The notes: a model not told the origin generated them from the sequence alone. Positions 12,415 through 26,200 are shown, counted from the stretch's first letter. The stretch: 64,000 bases of DNA from Hexactinellida sp. DTS-2022 (GCA_028753945.1 JAPNXP010000010.1:3847042-3911041), one strand, 5' to 3'. Made by a program: numbers and translations.

Positions 12415-12596
12415 ATGTATATTTCTTTATAGGGGAGCATAATATGTTCATTTATTATTATAGTGAGGTACTTTTGCGCACCGTATATTAGTAAATATAT
12501 TACTTTGTTGGGAACATAATCTGGACTGTTGTTATTATGGAGCGATACCTTTGCGCACCGTTTGTGACAAATGTATATTTCTTAGTCGGGGAGCAT
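12415..12596 (+). repeat. ~79 bp satellite, plus orientation
   Basis: About two and a half monomers of the same satellite as 3290-5052, still in plus orientation. This is the last plus-oriented piece; beyond the adjoining P-type element all satellite is reversed. Confidence 0.85.
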
Positions 12597-15344
12597 CACA
12601 GCCTAAGTAACTATAGCCTATTCACGGTATTTAACCATGGGTAACTTCAAGTCTTACATGCAAAATACACACAATATATATGCATAGTCTACTCTATATA
12701 TTGCCTGACAGTAGATGTACCAGGGATGCACAAGAAGATGGGAAATTTTAATTTGTTAATGTTTTCTATATTGAACTACTAAGTTCTTTATGGGTCTCTA
12801 GGTCGTAAACATAACTCAGCAGTGCTAGCCCGTGATTAGTATTGGCTGTAATGAGAACGGTGATCGGATTTTCATAATTTAATAGTAATAATAAACACAA
12901 ACAGTACAATTTCTAATATTAATATACAGTAAATAATACACAATTATTTGCTTTCTTTCCTTTCGCCTCTTTCTCCTTTCTCTCTCTGGCTCTAGCAGTG
13001 ACACACGACACACTTAACTACATAATAGAAATAGAAATAAGAATAACAGAGTAATACAAATCATTGGTAAATACAAATAAGTAGACACATAATTAAGAGA
13101 ATTTCAAAAATTTACGCTTTCTATACTTTTTGAAAGAACCAGCGAGTTATAATTCTTAACATTGTTTGCAAGAAAGCAATTCGCTGCAGTAAAGACGAGC
13201 TTCGATAAGATGTTCCAACTAAACACACCACAGCTAATACAAGTAGACTTCCAAATACTTGGATCACGATTATCACTATCTTCCAAATACACCAACGTGA
13301 GTCAACTAGTATTTTTCTAGAAGGTCCACTTACAAGCTTCGCCATCAGCTCTTTATTGTTTTCGATGGCACTAAAGGTCTTCCATATAACAAATATGGAT
13401 TTTAAAACTGGCTCAGAAGGATATTTAAGTCCGCCACGGTCCATTAGCTGCAGAAGTTTATACTGAGAGTCCAGGTCTAAATCAAGGAGAAATTCTATAT
13501 CAACTATTAGCATATGTAGACAGACATGACACGGTTTTGTTTGTTTCAGGTACTGATGGACAGTATAGCCTGCAATAAAGGCTAATGATTGAAGCAACTA
13601 TGAACCACAATCAATTGTTGATAGATCATTAATCTCATCAAGAAATGGCTCCAAATTGAACTCACCAGTAGTCGAATACGCTATACGGAGAAGAAAATGA
13701 CTTAACAAATGACTGAATAGATTGAAAGGAAGTGTCTTGTTGGTCAGTAAATATGTTTCATTATGCTAGAAAGTTTAAGTCGGCGCTCGGTTCAAGGATT
13801 TGAAGATAGATGTGATAATTAGAACCCGACATCATACGATATAGACCGAAATGGTGTTCCAAGGGATCCGTCTGTAGAAAGGAGGACAACAGATATGTAA
13901 AGCCACAAGATTGGGTCAAATGATTGGTAATTTGTGGTAAGGCAATACAAGCATGTCTAAAACTGGTGTGTGTTTGTTTACTCAGTTTGCCAATTTTTTC
14001 TAGTAAAGTTTGCCAAGCATCTAACCAAAACTACACGAGTCAAAAATAGAAATCGCTCGTCATAAAAAGTCAAAGGTCTAGGTCTAGAGAAATTATCGTT
14101 CAAACGTATTCCTTTATATGGTGTGTTCACGTTGAATAATTTCCAAACAGTAAGAAGGGTATCCACAAACTCAGGAGTATTATTTCTATATTCTGGATAG
14201 TTAGCGCAGATATTGTTAATTCGTTAACGACTTTCAAAACCAGTTTTACATTTTGACGCTCTATGCTAGACGGAAAACATGACTCCATAGTCAAATGAGG
14301 AGCTAACTTGGATAAACTTGTTCTTTCTGAATTATATAATTGACATACATCTTCAAAGGATGCACAACCGAACTTAAGGGGATAATCACAATAAGAACTA
14401 GAGTTGTATTTTAAAGCAAGTTCTTGCAAAACAGATTCAATTTCTCGGATGCCACTAATTGAAACAATGGAAACGGATATACTCTGTCCATTAAAATAGG
14501 CTGAGGTGGATAAATAAGCATTGATTTCAAGGTACAAATCTACTGAGATATTTTTTCAGCCATTTTAGCGAGTACAAACGTTATGTTGCTTTCATTACGG
14601 AACCACACCAACCAACTATAAGGTAAATAAATCAAGGTTAACTTATCTTTCAAGTCCTGTGGAGAGTTACCACAAACTTCTCTTTCTCTTGACTCTCGGA
14701 TCTCAAGCTGAGTTGTAGTGTTTGGTTCATCAATTCTTCCTCTTTTGCATCGTATGAGAAGCGATTCCGTTTGTAAGGTTTGGATAAGTAATATGCTGGG
14801 CAGCGAGTTAGTAAACTTGGTACAGCGCCTTCCTTCAGCTTTGGCTTTGCCCGCGGTACTTCAGTAAAAGTACTATCTCCTCTTGGGACTTGGAAAGTGT
14901 AGTCTATGTCTTCTTTCTGAAAATGGTTGATACATACATAGACCACCTTCAGGTCACCGATATCCTCGCGACGAAGAGCGTATGTCCAGGCATGATTCAG
15001 GGTTGGTGGATTTTGAGGCATCTTGAACACAGGGAACATGGTCATCTGGGTTGTAGTTGCTCTTGCATCCGGGGACAGAACACGAGTTAGGCATGAATAG
15101 AAGCTAATATGAATAAAATACCAAAGCGAAATTAAAAGGATGAGATTTACGTCAATAGAAGAGTTTGGAATAAAATCTGATCAATAATTGTATATATTTC
15201 AAGAATATTTCTAATTAATGTGGTTGATTATGATTATTATTTTTGAAATTAAATATTGTGGTTGGATAAATATTACCATCTTCTCCTTCATCCTTGGTCC
15301 ACATTTTCTAGGTTACTGTGAGGCCATATATAGAGTAGGCTATG
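12597..15344. mobile_element. P-type element copy P2, internally deleted
   Basis: The left end CACAGCCTAAGTAACTATAG and right end (inverse of CATAGCCTACTCTATATATG) match the P1 termini with divergence. No target duplication is present: the left flank is GGAGCAT in plus-oriented satellite and the right flank is ATATATG in another element. The flanks therefore look shuffled by recombination rather than made by one insertion. Confidence 0.72.
13121..15090 (-). pseudogene. P2 THAP transposase remnant
   Basis: A THAP-like segment lies at 15090-14650 (PVFKMPQNPPTLNHAW, VVYVCINHFQKEDI). It is joined almost directly to the late part of the transposase (SCFPSSIERQNVKLVLKVVNE; WKLFNVNTPYKGIRL), so the first two catalytic Asp motifs are deleted. 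The third survives as TDPLEHHFGLYRMMSG around 13850. C-terminal blocks continue to about 13121 in shifted frames (IAGYTVHQYLKQTKPCHVC, LLQLMDRGGLKYPSE). It can still bind DNA in principle but cannot be catalytic. Other P copies here share the C-terminal LxDRGGLKxPS signature. Confidence 0.8.
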
Positions 15345-15369
15345 ATATATGCTAATATAGCATATCTAA

Positions 15370-15848
15370 TTTACCTGTTGGTATATGTTTATATATTTGT
15401 TTGTATGTTACGATTTGATTGAAGAAGATGGACGGTTTCCAAATGTGATTTTTGGCATTAGGAGTAACTTTTGGCAAACAAGCCAACAATTTGAGGTTTT
15501 CACTCGAAAATTTCTCACACCTCGACAAGTTATAACGTCATTGTCACATTTCGAGAATCCTGAAAATTCACTTAATCGCACATAATTCGCGCCCTTTAAG
15601 AGTTAAAAATGTGAAAATTTAATAGAACATGTACATTAATGATGCGGACACGTTGGTCACCCCAGATTGCCAATATGCTTACTCATTATCGCATGATGAC
15701 GTAATCACTAAATTTCACATTGCTACTTTTTTAGGCCTATTTACCCATTATAATGAATATTAGGAGTATATAAACCACACACCAAGCGCGAAGCGGTTGG
15801 TGTGTTTGTGTCGGCCGCGAAGCGACCTAGCAAGCGAAGCGCGCTAGT
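15370..15848. mobile_element. Half copy of the palindromic element of 2084-3225
   Basis: About 480 bp matching the right half of the element at 2084-3225, ending in CGCTAGT after the same hairpin (here AGCGCGAAGCGGTTGGTGTG). The left half is absent, and the break lies next to the right end of P2. Confidence 0.78.
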
Positions 15849-15865
15849 TTACTGATAAAACGTGC

Positions 15866-16130
15866 GCAAAAGTACCTCCCTATAATAACAACTATGCATA
15901 TTATGCTCCCCGATAAAGAATTATACATTTGTCAGAAACGGTGCACAAAAGTACTTCCCTATAATGACCACAGTCCAGATTATGCTCCCAAATAAGTAAT
16001 ATATATACCAATAAACGGTGCGCAATAGTACCTCACTATAATAACAACTGTGCTTATTATGCTCCCCTGTAAAGAAATATAAATTTGTCATAAACGGTGC
16101 GCAAAAGTACCTCTCTATAATAACATCAGT
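15866..16130 (-). repeat. ~79 bp satellite, minus orientation
   Basis: About three monomers, now reversed relative to 3290-5052 (reads GGTGCGCAAAAGTACCTC, TATAATAACAACTGTGC). Its last 7 bases CATCAGT (16124-16130) are the left target duplication of P3, so P3 inserted into satellite. Confidence 0.85.
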
Positions 16131-16377
16131 CATAGCCTACTAAAGATAAGGCCATTTCACTGAGCCAAATGCGCCTGGACCAGGGATAAGATGAAGGCGA
16201 TTTTCTTATATACCCATAATGTAAATATATAAATTTTGTTCAAAACTACAAATGCTCATCTGGTTTAGAAAATAGTTAACGAGATTCGTCTTTAAATCTA
16301 ATTACAAATTCTCTTTAATTCAATCTTACTTTGCCTTTATAATGCTACTTCCTTGTTTATTTATATCCTGAACTAAT

Positions 16378-18330
16378 GCCCAACTCTGTTCTGCTCCCAG
16401 ATGTGCTACTGGTTACTATAGTCACCATAGTGGTGTTGCAGTATTTCACATTCCTTCTGGGCCGCAATACATCGTCCATAAGTGGAAACGTCTGCATAGA
16501 GATGGTGAGTATGCTTTACTAGTTGGACATGCTTAATTAATTAATTTCCAGTTTTTCCTTTAAGCTTAATTAAGTTTAACATCACTTACATTCCGTATTT
16601 ACTCGAATAGTATCCTAGGCGATTATTGTTTTTACTCCATTTTTCGACCAATAATTTTGAGCAATTTTCTAGAATATCACATTTTATTACAATTTAATTA
16701 TGATAATCGTTTGATAATCGTATTTTGAGTTATATTAGATGTAAATGTTTACTCCGGGTAGCAGTAATAAATTTTTATTTGCTACTTTAGGGGGGCGATT
16801 ATTGGAGGTAGGCGATTATTCGAATAGAGGCTACTATTCGAATAAATACGGTACTTTAATTAATAAATAACTTATATCTACGTAGACCGTATATTTCTAG
16901 ACCAGGTTTTCTTACATATACATTAGTAATACCCATAGACGGCAGGGCTTTTGGTCTACAGAATTTATAGACGGTCGACAATTTTTTGGCTTATTTGTTT
17001 GGGCTTTTTATATAGACCGTCTACATATAAGGATGCTCTTTAATTAATCATACGTAATTATGTAATTATATTCTAGATCTTCACATACTGAAAAACATTT
17101 TCGTTTGTGCTAAACACTTTGATCCTGATGATATCATTGACACACAAACTTATCTTGACATTTATGGCCAAACTAAGATACGACCAATAAAAGCTACATT
17201 GAAGTAAGGCGCAGTACCTAAATACCTTCCTGGTGGCCCTGATGGTCTTAATCACACTGCACTATCAAGTATCAGCGGATTGATAGAGACAACAGGAGCA
17301 TGATTTACAGATCCAAGTATGTCAAGTTGTGCTAAATGTAAAAGTTTTGTATTTTAACATGTTGTATGTTATTGTATATAGGCAATAAAACAGATTGTTG
17401 ACTTGTACGAAGAAGAACAGAGAAAATTCACTGTCTCTAAATCATCTGACATTAAGATCTCCAAGGATTGTTTTTGGCACCTTGATACCACATTTATATT
17501 GTCAATAAAACATCAAATATTGTCATTTCAGTCCAAAACATTATTACTATTGACAAGTTTCTTCAAGTTAGAGTGTAATAATCGTGGACCCATGCGAATT
17601 TCTCAATCAGCTGGATGTTTGAAAACCGATAAATATGGACATTGATTGATTAATCAACACTCTTGGAAGGGAGTTCGTCTCAAGGAACAAGATTACAGAT
17701 GTAAAACTACAATGTATTGGTTCGTCAAATCCTGGAAAATGAGAGGGCACTTAAACAGTCTAATATTCTCAAGTTGTATAATAGGAAAGATTATGTCCAT
17801 AAAGATCAAGATTCGTTTATGGAATTTATCAGCAGATCTTTATCGCAGCATCCTGAGAATTGTGATTTCACACATAATGATGTGGCCACTCTTTTGAATT
17901 CTTTTCCTGAATTCATACACAAGACAAACCTCTAGCTTTTATCGGAGGATATGCTGCCTTTCTTATTAAGGAAATTGTCTAAAATCTCAGATTTGTACCC
18001 CGATCGTTGTTCAGTACTCACTGAAAGTATACGGAATTGAATGGAAATTGAAGACCCGGATTTTAACTTTTGCCTTTTGATTGGACTTTTTAATCGTGGC
18101 AGCTTAAAATGGCCCTTCCAATTACGTGCTAAATGTGGTGTTTACACCTTGGAAAGTGTTTACAATTATGTTTTCAATCGGATTCAATCAACTGCCCCTC
18201 CTGGAACTCGATAGTGAAAAGTGCGAAGACTTCGTTGATGAGTGTATAGATTGCTTATTACAGAAGGAAAATCAATTTCTTATTTTAAATTTTATCAACA
18301 GTAGCCAATTGTAACTTAACAGAAGCAAGG
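16378..18330 (+). pseudogene. P3 THAP transposase remnant
   Basis: THAP exon 1 starts at ATG 16378. A 1 bp loss after the third codon breaks the frame, but TGYYSHHSGVAVFHIPSG is readable. Exon 1 ends at a GTGAGT donor near 16503. Exon 2 opens after TTCTAG near 17077 (VCAKHFDPDDIIDTQTYLD), then hits a TAA after ATLK. The intron between holds the MITE at 16593. After 17400 most of the catalytic core is deleted; QILENERALKQSNILKLYNR (about 17725) and LFNRGSLKWP (about 18090) mark the C-terminal part. The DDE motifs are missing, so it is dead. Confidence 0.8.
16593..16851. mobile_element. MITE with CCGTATTTACTCGAATAG ends, copy 1
   Basis: A 259 bp element with inverted ends CCGTATTTACTCGAATAGTA and CTATTCGAATAAATACGG and GGCGATTATT blocks near both ends. 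A nearly identical copy in the same orientation is at 56861-57119. It sits in the THAP intron of P3. No target duplication could be fixed. Confidence 0.8.
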
Positions 18331-18635
18331 CAAAGAACCATATTGTATTATTATTCCTACTACCTGCCCCAAAGAAAATAATGAGAGATTCCTCTAAATA
18401 TTTGCTTAGTATTCATAATTATACTATCTACTTTGCATGTAATAATAATACTTGAGCTTGAATTTATGTTGGGGGACAACTATGACCCATATATAAAACT
18501 TTGATATGTGTAGTTGATATAAAGAGTCTAGTATTAATCAGCTAATTGGTTACAGTTAGAAAAATAAAACCGCCTTTATCTTATCCCTGGTACAAAGCTG
18601 TGAAATGGCGTTTATATAGTAGGCTATGCATCAGT

Positions 18636-19095
18636 GCTTATTTTGTTCCCAACTAATTAGTATATTTGCTCATAAACGGGCGCAAAAGAACCTCTCTATA
18701 ATAACAACTGTGCTTATCATGTTCCCCGACTAAGAAATATACATTGGTCATAAACGGTGAACCAAAGGTACGTCTCTAGAATAATAACATTCATTATTAT
18801 GCTCCCACCTTAGTAATATACAATTGTCATGAACTGTGCGCAATAGTGCCTCTCTAGAAAAATAACTGTCATTATTTTGCTCCCACCTAAGTAATATACA
18901 TTAGTCTTAACTGGTGCTCAAAAGACCTCTCTATAATATTCAAGAGTGCTCATTGTGCTCCAAACTAAGTAATATACATTTGACATAATCGATGCGAAAA
19001 TTACCTATAATAATAACAGTGCTTATTATGCAGCCCAAGTAAGTAATGTATTTACTCATAAACCCTGCACAAACGAACTAATCTATAATAATATT
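18636..19095 (-). repeat. ~79 bp satellite, minus orientation
   Basis: About five monomers in minus orientation to the right of P3, running into the inverted duplication arm at 19005. Confidence 0.82.
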
Positions 19096-19565
19096 ATCGC
19101 ACATAATCCTGACCAACTCATTATAGAATAGTTATAACGCCCCGCAGACGAAAAAATCCAAAATTGAAGCCTGTGCCGAATAATGTTCCTTTGGTGGCAC
19201 TATATATCTATGGTGTTTTTTTGATAGTGCCTCTAAAGGAACATGCTGTCCTCACAGACAGCAGTTTGGATTTTTTTTTCGCAAAGTCATCAACGCCTGA
19301 AGGTGTGAAGAACCATTTGTTAATTGGTCCGAGTCACAAGGAACGGTAGATAAATTTGAAGTTTGTTTCTATCATAAACTATCTTGAGTTTAAAGCTATT
19401 CATTCATTAAGTATTGATAATAAATTATATTATTAGTTATATATTTTAGCAATGTTATCAACGGTGAGTTGAGTAAAGTCAACAAATTCTTTATAATAAT
19501 TAATTTTAATTTAATCCATTTTAAAGTAATGCTACAATTAAATAGAAGCCAGCTGCAATTTATCA
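19005..19565. repeat. Arm 2 of inverted segmental duplication (with MITE at 19157-19272)
   Basis: Reverse-complement match to 1395-2083. It includes the third copy of the AAAATTGCAGC MITE at 19157-19272 and ends at AGCCAGCTGCAATTTATCAG just before P-type copy P4. Confidence 0.7.
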
Positions 19566-19572
19566 GTTAAAT

Positions 19573-21690
19573 CATAGCCTACTTAATATAAGGCATACCA
19601 TCAAATGTACCATGGATGAAGTAGTGTACGATGAGAAAGTGATAAACACAGTTCAATGTTTTCAACTTCATTTAGAAATTGATCTGTTATAATAAATAAT
19701 TCTAGTAAATTAACATATTTTCTCTATTGAGTCTTTATTGCTCACTTAACAACAATGATAAGAATACATAAAGAATAATGTGGGATCAAATAACAATAAT
19801 ACTAACAATAATAATAATAGAAGAGTAGCCTTGCCTTCTGGTGTATTTCATTAATGTGAGAACTTCTTCAGTTTTCGCTTTCTCTATTCAGTAAAGATAC
19901 AACAGCGGGGTTATAATTTTTAACCTTGTTAGCTAGTAAATAAGATTTTTTAGGATAGTCAAAATAGAGACACCACAAGAAATGCAAGTCAATTTAGCAA
20001 TCGCATCAGTCTCTTCTAAGAATATCAAGGTTACTTTCACAATAATTTTTGTGGATGATCCTTCCCTCAATATCGCCAACAAGTTTTCTTTGCTTTCAAT
20101 TGCAATTAACGTCTTCCATAAAGTTACTATAGATTCGAGGATAAACTCAGATGGATACTTTAGGCCACCACGGTCAATTAATTGCAAAAGCCTGAACTCG
20201 GGTTGTGAATCTTCATCAAAGATAAAGTCTTTGTCAATGGTCAAAAGATCAATGCAAACATGACATGGCTGAGTTTTTAAAATATATTTATGTACTGCAT
20301 AACCAGCAATAAAAGCTAATGACTGAAGAGTCCGTAAACTACATTCAATGGAAGTTAGATCATCAATTTCATCCCAGACTAGTTGGACATCGATTTCATC
20401 GCCATTATTCGTATCAAAGGATGAGTATGAATCAATAAATGTCTGAATTGAATATAAGCCACAATCTTGTTGTGAAGCAAAAATCTTTAATATGTTAGAT
20501 AACTAGAGGCGGCGTTCAGTTTCAAGGATTTCAAGTGCGAGATTTGATAGTTTAAACCTGACATCATACGATATAGGCTAAAGTGATGTCCAATGGATCT
20601 GTCTGTAAAAAGGATTTCAAAAGATAGTTAAATCCACAAAATCCAGTTAAATGTTTGGTTATCTGAGGCAATACAGTACAAGCATGTTTAAAACTGGTAA
20701 ATGTTTGTTTACTTAACTCTCTTACATATCCTGGCAAGGCCATCTAAGTCTCTAACCAAATAACAACACAAGCTAAGAATGAAAATCGTTCGTCCTGGTA
20801 TGTTAGAGGTCTTGAGATATCATCATTCAAACTTTTACCTTTAAGTCGGGTATTTATGCTTAAAAGTTTCCAAATTTGAAGAAGCATTTCAACAAAGTCG
20901 TGGCATTGTTTCGGTCTTCTTGGTTACGGAGTTCATTCTGTAACTTCAGAGCTGCAACAGTTAATTCGTTGATACTTTCAAAACAAGTTACACATTTTGG
21001 CGCTCAATAGCAGAAGGATAACGAGCTTTGATAGTCAGCTAAGAGCTAACTTAACTAAGGATTCTTTATATAAATTATAGAGGAGACGCACATCACTAAA
21101 AGATGCAGAGTAAACTTGAACAGGATACCCACAGTAATCCAGCTTAATGTTCTAAAGTTGGGAAAGTGAAAAGTTTTCCGAATATCTTTTTGAGTCAACG
21201 AGTTGTTTCGAATACTTTTAAAAATGTGCACAAAGTACTTTTAAAAATGTGCCAAAAGTAACATAGGGTTTTCTTTTAATATAAGATGGGTGTGGTACAC
21301 TAGTCTCTAACTGTTTAGTTGGAGAAAATAACTTGAATAAGTTCACGTTTAAAGGGTAATTGTAAGTAGAAATAATCTGTACTTTCAAACCGCAAGATTC
21401 GATATCCAAAATACAAGACTTAATTATAGGAAAGGTATTCAGCAGATATAGATGCGCAAGGTATCAAACGCGAAATACAGGACCATTTTTTGTGTAAACT
21501 AGAAACCATGATAGCAAATACAGTTTTTGTGGGATTTTCAGGGGATAAGTTAGGACCAAATATTTTTCACCCTAATATGAGATATCAGACTTAACGTGGA
21601 TCTTATCCATCTGAATAACACATCTGGCTGAGGGTTTTTGGAGGAGGAAAAACAAGGATAACATCTTTAACAACATCATAAAAGGGATCC
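19573..21690 (-). pseudogene. P-type copy P4: one end plus C-terminal transposase remains
   Basis: The left terminus CATAGCCTACTTAATATAAG is at 19573. Minus-strand homology runs from about 21690 down to 19862. QMDKIHVKSDISY (about 21590), a motif around LKVQIISTYNYPLNVNLFKLF (21400-21330) and LLQLIDRGGLKYPSE (about 20180) match P-type blocks, with many stops and shifts. The second catalytic Asp is lost (STYNYP). The THAP region and right terminus are gone; sequence passes straight into satellite at about 21690. Confidence 0.75.
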
Positions 21691-22808
21691 ATGCGATTAA
21701 GTACCTCTCTATAATAATAACTGTGCCTAATATTCTGCCCGACTCAGAATATACATTAGTGTCAGACGGGGGCCAAAAGTACCTCTCTATAATAACAACT
21801 GTACTTATTATGCTTCCAAGCAAAGAATATACATTAGTGTTTGATGGTGCGCAAAAGTACCTCTCTATAATAAAAACTGTGAATAATATTCTGCGCGACT
21901 AAGATTATACATTAAAGTTATTCGGTGCGCATATGTAGCTCTCTATAATAACAACTGTGCTTATTATGCTGCCCGACTGAGAAATATGCATTATTCATGA
22001 ACGGTGCTCAAACGTAAAATTCTAAAATAACTACTGTGATATTAAGCAGCCCGAATTCAGAAATATACATTACTCATAAACGGGGCGCAAAGTTGCCTCT
22101 CTATAATATCAAAATGGTCTTATTATGCTCCGCTACTAAGAAATATACATTTACCTAGAACGTGTAACAAAGTTGCCTCTCTATAATAACAAAATGGGGT
22201 TATTCTTCTACGCTACAAAGAAATATACATTATTCATGAACGGTGACAAAAGTTCAACTCTTTAATAACAACTCTGCTTATTATGTTGCGCTACTAAGAA
22301 ATATGCATTAGTCCATAAACGATGCGCAAAAGCACATCTCTTTAATAACCACTGTGCATATTATGCTTCATGTTTAAGGATACACATTAGTCTGCGACTA
22401 TTTGCTTAATTACCCTCAATAATAACAATTGTGCGTTTTGGATGCCCGATTAGGATCATACATTAAAGTTAGACGATTCGCTTATGTAGCTCTCTATGAT
22501 AACAACTGTGCTTATTATGCCGCCCGATTGAGAAATATGCAATATTCATGACCGGTGTTCAAACGTACAACTCGTCAATAACTAATCTGATAATGTGCAG
22601 CCCGACATCAGAAATAATCATTTCTCATACCAGGGCGCAAAGTTGCCTCTCTATAATAACTAAATGGGCATATTATGCTCCGCTACTAAGAAATATACAT
22701 TAGTCATGAACGGTGCGCAAAAGTACAACTCTATGATAACATCTGTGCATATTATGCTCCCCGTCCAAGAATATATATTAAACAATGACGGTAGGCAAAG
22801 GTGCATCT
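21690..22808 (-). repeat. ~79 bp satellite, minus orientation
   Basis: About 14 diverged monomers (AAGAAATATACATTAGTCAT, GTGCGCAAAAGTACCTCT). The array is broken by insertion of Helitron H2 at about 22810 and resumes near 30570. Confidence 0.85.
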
Positions 22809-22810
22809 TA

Positions 22811-23218
22811 TATATTAAATCACAATGATTTGTTTTTTGTTTTGTTCGGAATTGATTGTGGAACTGGTAAGAGCTCCATACTTCAAATTTGGCAGAGCGG
22901 TGGGAAATATTGTTTCTAGGATCATTTTCTAATATCTAAGAAAAATATTCATATCTTGCATTTCAAAAGGTGACAAAACTATCAGCTGTTAATTATGCAT
23001 TATAGTAAGCCTAACTGAGATCGCAATTTAATTGGCAGAAAAAAATAAATACAAATAATTCTGGGTCAATACATTTGACCAATAAATTTTACCCAACAAG
23101 TTAGTACTTTAATTGTCCCATTTATCGCATAATTAGTTAAACTAAAACCTTTCAAGATTCACATTTCATTCCACCTTATAAACTCTTCATTTCCAAACTT
23201 TTGATCAATTAATCAATA
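22811..23218. repeat. ~410 bp direct repeat upstream of Helitron H2
   Basis: Starts ATTAAATCACAATGATTTG, in which AAATCA/TGATTT forms a small hairpin, and runs almost to the H2 start codon. It is about 90% identical in the same orientation to 28611-29017. It probably represents the element's 5' terminal and promoter region. No retroviral primer-binding site or polypurine tract is seen, so a true LTR is unlikely. Confidence 0.8.
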
Positions 23219-23229
23219 AAACCTTCATA

Positions 23230-26200
23230 ATGCCCCGAATTACAAAACGCGGTCCTCAGAGCAAATCACGTTTTACTAAAAACGATGCGTTGAGAATGGA
23301 AATTTCGAGGAGTAATGAAACATTAGAAGCTAAACAGGCCATGTTGGAGAAACAGCTTGAGTATCAACTGGCATAGCACGATAATCATTGCGGTGAAGAA
23401 CGAGCTTCCCGCCTCGGTCAACAGCTTAAATATCAGAAAGCATACTATTTAATTGAGAGAAGCGAAGAACTAATTTCCGCCGCAAGCGCCAGCGAGATCA
23501 TAATAAGGCTCATTTCGCGGACGAGTGTAATGAAAGACGAATTACCCGTCAAGATTATCAAAGAAAGTACCAATCCTGATTGACTAAAGGTAATAGTAAT
23601 TATATTTATCTCAATATAGCACGATCCGTTCCTGCATCTGAATTTAACGATAGTATAATCAACCAAAATTCTTTTGGTGCAATGGAATTTATTTGTCCAC
23701 TTTGTGGTGCGAAGTTATGGGAGAGCGAAAAGCTTACCACTAGCACTAAGTAATGCAACAAGTTCACACTCTGTTGTGGACAGGGGAAGGTGGTTCTACC
23801 CCATTTAGTCTCACCGCCTGAGATGCTTCAGCATCTGCTGACTACTTCTGACAAACGAGGGAGTGAGTTCAGAGATAAAATTAGAGCCTACAACTCAGCT
23901 CTATCCTTTGCTTCGCTGGGAGTAAAACTCGACAAGGAACTTGCTAGCGCGAGACGTGGAGTGTACACCTTCCGTATCCAGGGGGTTGTGCACCATTACA
24001 TCGGACAGCAGACACCCAGAGAGGGAGAGGCTCCCTCCTTTGCCCAGATTTACATCCATGATGGGACAGCTGAGGGCGAGATAGAAAACAGGCAGCGGCA
24101 TCTGGGAGAGGCATCTCTGCCAGAACTGAAAGCACTGCAGGTCCTAATGCACGAGGTCAATCCTTATGTGCAGTACTTCAGGCACGGAATAGTTCTAATG
24201 AGAGCGAAAGGAGGAACTGACGTTAGGATGATTATCCGAGCTGATGGTGTCGCAGATTCCAGACGCTATAACGCCCCTGCTGCCCCAGAGGTAGCCGTCA
24301 TCATGCCCGGAGACTGGTATTCAGAAGGCGTAGCCAGCAGAGACATAGTGCTACATGCACGTACAGGGGGTTTACAGCGTATAACCTAGTGGAATTGCGC
24401 ATATGATTCTTTGCATTATGTACTTTTGTTCCCCTCAGGAGATAATGGCTTTCACCTGAGAATCCCTCACTGCAGAGAGAAAGGAGATGTGTCTGCATTG
24501 GAGTATTACTCTTCCCGTCTGATGGTGAGAAGTGATTTGAGCTATCTACACATGTTTGGCAGACTCTTTCATCAGTACTTGGTGGATATGTTTGCTAAAG
24601 TGGAGCAACAGCGACTGAACTGTATTAAGTGCAATCAGCAAAAGATTAGAGTAGATCTATACAGTGGCCTTGCTGATGCTATTTCTGCTGGCGATTCTAA
24701 TCCCAGAGATTTGGGACGTAAAGTGATATTGCCTTCTTCCTTCACAGGTAGTCCTCGACAAATGTTTGAGTTATACCAGGACAGTATGTCTATAGTCAGG
24801 AAATATGGTAAGCCAGCTTTATTCTTTACATTTACATGCAATCCTAAATGGGAGGAGATATCCTCTGCTCTTATAGGAAACCAAAAAGCGATCGATCGTC
24901 CTGATTTAATTGTTAGAGTGTTTTAGATGAAATTGAAAGAATTACTTAATGATATCTGTAACAAACATGTATTAGTTAAACCGTTGGCGCATGTTTATAC
25001 AATAGAATTCCAAAAACGGGCATCCCCAATGCACACATTTTGGTAATTTTCTGTCAGAGCGATAAACCTAGAGAACCATCAGATTATGACAAAATTGTAT
25101 GTGCGGGAAATCCCGACCCAATCCATAATCCCAGGCTTCACTATATTGTTAAGCGTTGTATGATGCATAGTCCGTGTGGCTCTATAAGGAGAAACGCTCC
25201 TTGCATGCGCGATGGTAAATGCACAAAAAAATATCCAAAAGCTTTTGCTGAATGTACTACAACAGGCAACGATAGCTATCCTATATACCAACGTCGTGAT
25301 AACAAACGAACTGTAAAAGTAAATGGTGTTGAATTAGACAATCGCTCGGTTGTTCCTTACAATCCGTAATTACTTCTGAAATACAATGCACATATAAATG
25401 TTGAGATTTGCAGTACAGTTAGTGCAGTTAAATATTTATACAAATACGTGTACAAGGGTCATGATAGAGCCATTGTAGAGTTCCACACTGCCGACAGTAG
25501 TAAATTATTAAGACTAAGAACGTAGATGAAATTGTAAACTATCTAAAAGCTCGATACGTGTCTGCTACTGAAGCTTGCTATCGTCCCTTTGCATTTTATC
25601 TCCACGCAAATTTTCCACATGTGATGAGACTAGCTTTGCACCTGGAAGATCAGCAACCTGTAGTGTTTGCTTCTATAGAAGATGTCCTCATAGGCAGAGA
25701 CACACTACCCTAGCTAGGTGGTTTGTTGCTAATCAAAAATTTGCGAGTGCAAGGGATCTTACTTACACAAATTATCCGGATAAATTTGTGTGGGATAAGA
25801 CTGATCGTGAATGGGTGGAGAGGATCAAAGGGCATGGCACTTTGATAGGCCGTGTCTATTCAGCTCATCCAGGTACGGGGACCATTATTTCTCTAGAATG
25901 CTTCTTAATCATGTCACGGGCAGTACCAGTTTTCGGGAGATCCGCACTCTCCCTGATGGCACCGTGTGTGATACCTTTAAGGAAGCAGCCCGTAGACGAG
26001 GCCTTTTGGAGGATGATCAGGAATCTGATGACTGCTTGACAGCAGATGCCATAAGTGAAGCACCAGCACAGCTACGCCAGCTGTTTGTGACTTTTCTTTT
26101 GTTCAACGAGCCATCTGAACTACTAGCTTTGTGGAATAAGCATAAAGTCTCCCTGTCTGAGGACTATTTATTTAAAGCTAGAGTATTAGCTCCCAATCTC

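Larger units (their letters stand above)
16131..18628. mobile_element. P-type element copy P3 with 7 bp target duplication
   Basis: A 2,498 bp element. Inverted ends start CATAGCCTACTAAAGATAAG and contain ACCAGGGATAAGATGAAGGC. It is flanked by a perfect 7 bp repeat CATCAGT (16124-16130 and 18629-18635). It sits in minus-oriented satellite and carries a plus-strand transposase remnant. Confidence 0.88.

Noticed and set aside
12269..12451. Frame with a Cys-Val repeat.
   Set aside because: Translation of the (AC)n microsatellite.
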